64,000 nucleotides of DNA from Xanthomonas sp. Its GTDB lineage: Bacteria > Pseudomonadota > Gammaproteobacteria > Xanthomonadales > Xanthomonadaceae. The stretch spans positions 1 to 64,000 of the forward strand of contig NZ_JAFIWC010000028.1 in assembly GCF_017163755.1 (NCBI RefSeq), written 5' to 3'. The position numbers were made by a program, and so were the translations under genes. The stretch's first letter is position 1; the number at the start of each line of letters is the position of its first letter. Positions 62,060-64,000 of this stretch are shown in pieces. Below the pieces are notes generated by a model that had not been told where the DNA came from, ran no database searches, and saw nothing but the letters and a program-made list of their open reading frames with translations.

Positions 62060-63037
62060 CTAGCCCTGCAGCGGCAGCACCACGTCCAGGTCGTGGCGGC
62101 CCTCGCGCGGGCGCCATGGCGGCTGGCGGAAGAACTGGTAGCCGCCGTTGGCGTCGGCGGCGAAGATCTCGCCGGCGCCGTGCAGCCAGGCGAAGCTCAG
62201 CGCGCGGTAGCTGTGGAACAGGTCGGTATAGGCGCCCTGGTGGCGCAGCGACACGTAGCGCCCGGGCTCGAAGTCGATCGCGGTCAGCGCGCTGCCGGTC
62301 GCGTCGATGCCGGTGTCCACGATCGCGCAGTCGTAGCGCAGCATCGGCGCCGGCGTGATCTCGGGCGTGTCCTTGATCACGCCGACCGCCTGGCACGCGT
62401 CCGGGTCGATGCCGATGCCGCGCAGCACCTCGGCGAAGCGCCGCCAGTAATCCTCCACGTCGGTCCACGGGCCGAAGAAGCGCAGCGCCAGCAGGCGCTG
62501 GCCGCCATGCCGGGCCACCCGCGCGTGCGCGGCGCGCTCGGCGTCGCCCGGCGCCGGGCCGACCGACACCTGCCGCGCGAACGCGCGGTACTGGCTGGGC
62601 ACCAGCCCGAACTGGCGCTGGAACGCGCGGATGAAGGCCTCGTGGCTGGCATAGCCGCAGGTCAGCGCGATGTCCAGCACGGGGGTGTTGCTCATCGCCA
62701 GGTTCATCGCCGCGCGGTCCAGGCGCACCCGGCGCAGGTACGCGCTCGGGGTCTCGCCCATGGCCTCGAGGAACGTGCGCTGGAAATGGAACGGACTCAG
62801 CCCGACATGGCCGGCGATGGCATCCAGCGACAGCGGCCCGGCCGGGTTGCGCTCCATCAGCCGCAGCGCGGCGGCGATGCGCGCGTCGTCCAGCAGCGTC
62901 GGCAACGGCGCCTTGCGCTGCAGGTGCGGCGCCGCGGCCGGCGGCGGATCGCCGAGCAGGCTCCACTCGTAGGCGATGCGTTCGGCGCTGGCGGCCTCGT
63001 CGGGCGCGGCGGGCGGTTGTTCGTCGGTACGATCCAT
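62060..63037 (-). CDS. AraC-family regulator with GyrI-like effector domain
   Basis: 325 aa. Two AraC helix-turn-helix motifs lie in the first half (LSLDAIAGHVGLSPFHFQRT and VLDIALTCGYASHEAFIRAF, about residues 65-150), followed by a GyrI/SOUL-like small-molecule-binding domain (ALRFFGPWTDVEDYWRRF, AVGVIKDTPEITPAPMLRYD, FEPGRYVSLRHQGAYTDL). This is the Rob/MarA-type layout with DNA-binding first, typical of multidrug or stress regulators. ATG at 63037 follows CGGAG; upstream open frame is not supported. Confidence 0.9.
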   Translation of the reverse strand: MDRTDEQPPAAPDEAASAERIAYEWSLLGDPPPAAAPHLQRKAPLPTLLDDARIAAALRLMERNPAGPLSLDAIAGHVGLSPFHFQRTFLEAMGETPSAYLRRVRLDRAAMNLAMSNTPVLDIALTCGYASHEAFIRAFQRQFGLVPSQYRAFARQVSVGPAPGDAERAAHARVARHGGQRLLALRFFGPWTDVEDYWRRFAEVLRGIGIDPDACQAVGVIKDTPEITPAPMLRYDCAIVDTGIDATGSALTAIDFEPGRYVSLRHQGAYTDLFHSYRALSFAWLHGAGEIFAADANGGYQFFRQPPWRPREGRHDLDVVLPLQG

Positions 63038-63412
63038 CGGCAGGCTCCGGCAGGGCGGGCCATTGTCGTCGCTGCGCGGCACGCCCGCACCTGCCGGCGG
63101 CGGGCCGTCGCGAAGCCATGCCGCGGCGCTCCTGCCGCGCCTGGAGCGGCGACCCTTCGCCTCGCGGGCGACCGGCCACAGGAAGCGGCGCCCATGGAAC
63201 GTGCGCAGGCATCGCATGCACCGGCGCTTCAGCCGACAACCCCGACGGGAAGTCGCCGACCACGTTCGCCGCGGCCATGGCCATGCCGCCAAGGCTGCTC
63301 CTACCGCGATGGCGCCGAACTCGATCGGGCAGCTACCGGAACGTCGTCGGCTGCACGCGTCGAGGCAGCGCCCTTGCGGCATTGAACCGACGCAACGCGC
63401 AGTGGAACCGGC
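63038..63412. other. Intergenic region
   Basis: 375 bp between the AraC/GyrI gene and the partial TPR gene. No convincing frame, repeat or terminator. Confidence 0.35.
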
Positions 63413-64000
63413 TCAGCGCGACGCCAGCGCCTGGCCGGCGAGCAGGCGGCGCAGCGCCTCGGCCTCCGGCGCCAGCTGCGCGGTCAGCACCGGCTGCGCC
63501 TGCCGCAGTTGCGCCTGCGCCTCGCCATGGCGCCCGGCCGCGAGCAGGGCCTCGGCCAGCGCGACCCGCGACATCGCCGTCGGCACCGCGTCCGCGCCCA
63601 GTTCGGCCTGGTTGGCCTGCACCAGCCGCTGCCAGTCGCGTATCGCCTCAGCCACGTCGCCGGCGCGCTGCGCCAGTTCCGCGGCCAGCGCATCGCGCCG
63701 CCGCTGCAACTGCGGCGACGGCCATCCCGACGCCGGCCGCAGCGCATCCAGGTCGCGCCGCGCGCGCGCCAGATCGCCGCGACGCATCGACCATTCGATC
63801 CGGGTCATGCCCTGGATCAGCCGCCGCGGATGGTCGGCGGCGTACAGCCGTGCCATGCCATCGGCCGCGCGCGTCAGCAGCGGCTCGGCTTCCGCCAGGC
63901 GGTCCTGGCGCATCAGCATGCGACCGAGGTTGCCTTCGGCGTTGAGCGTCATCGGGTTGTCCGCGCCCAGGCGCTGAAGCCGGATCTGCCACGACTGCCG
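63413..64000 (-). CDS. C-terminal part of a tetratricopeptide-repeat protein (partial)
   Basis: At least 195 codons, open to the right edge of the window, so the N-terminus is missing. TPR-type repeats are visible (LGADNPMTLNAEGNLGRMLM, RQDRLAEAEPLLTRA; AGDVAEAIRDWQRLVQ; AEALLAAGRHGEAQAQLRQA). In this taxon such TPR tails commonly close serine/threonine kinases encoded next to ECF sigma factors. That identity needs sequence from beyond the window. The internal ATG at 63952 is only an in-frame Met. Confidence 0.75.
   Translation of the reverse strand, partial: RQSWQIRLQRLGADNPMTLNAEGNLGRMLMRQDRLAEAEPLLTRAADGMARLYAADHPRRLIQGMTRIEWSMRRGDLARARRDLDALRPASGWPSPQLQRRRDALAAELAQRAGDVAEAIRDWQRLVQANQAELGADAVPTAMSRVALAEALLAAGRHGEAQAQLRQAQPVLTAQLAPEAEALRRLLAGQALASR

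Overview
The window reads as chromosomal DNA of a Xanthomonadaceae gammaproteobacterium, most likely Xanthomonas or a close relative. The reasons are the very high GC with long antisense shadow frames, four large TonB-dependent receptors, the short adenylate kinase next to a pyrophosphate-dependent phosphofructokinase, the H+-pyrophosphatase and soluble pyrophosphatase nearby, and several intergenic repeat families seen in that group. No rRNA, tRNA or CRISPR array was seen. The assignment rests on recognition, not on a search.

1-19 kb: rubredoxin and thiE, then two receptor-led minus-strand operons separated by hemL and a MalT-type (LAL/LuxR) regulator. Operon A is a TonB receptor plus a secreted M19 dipeptidase. 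Operon B is a TonB receptor, a Tat-type flavin amine oxidase, a cytochrome c, a secreted RidA protein and a Tat-type HisC-like aminotransferase, followed by azurin. Both receptors have, 140-190 nt upstream, two direct CGGGTAGG boxes exactly 19 nt apart, resembling MalT boxes. This suggests one regulon for uptake and periplasmic breakdown of peptides and amines. It is the best candidate here for an undescribed system.

19-36.9 kb: mostly housekeeping genes (argD, gloA, an SDR, a small kinase, a DedA-PAP2-LssY membrane protein, a Lon-N-domain protein, mpl, adk, pfp), then a TetR regulator with a divergent membrane protein, two secreted unknowns and hppA. With ppa at 40 kb, pfp and hppA form a pyrophosphate-metabolism neighbourhood.

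36.9-39.3 kb: an AT-richer accessory patch. It holds a membrane-anchored thioredoxin-like protein translationally coupled to a 68-aa secreted six-cysteine peptide, beside a frameshifted IS5-type transposase remnant. This is the second candidate novel module.

39-64 kb: a secreted unknown, ppa, an HDOD protein with a degenerate receiver, an HxlR/azoR divergent pair, a TonB receptor with an AraC regulator, a membrane-spanning winged-helix/PD40 regulator, an ion-channel-like protein, thiC under a TPP riboswitch, a fourth TonB receptor (paralogue of the third), a soluble chemoreceptor, a gamma-glutamyltransferase, a BTAD regulator, an AraC/GyrI regulator and the 3' part of a TPR protein running off the end.
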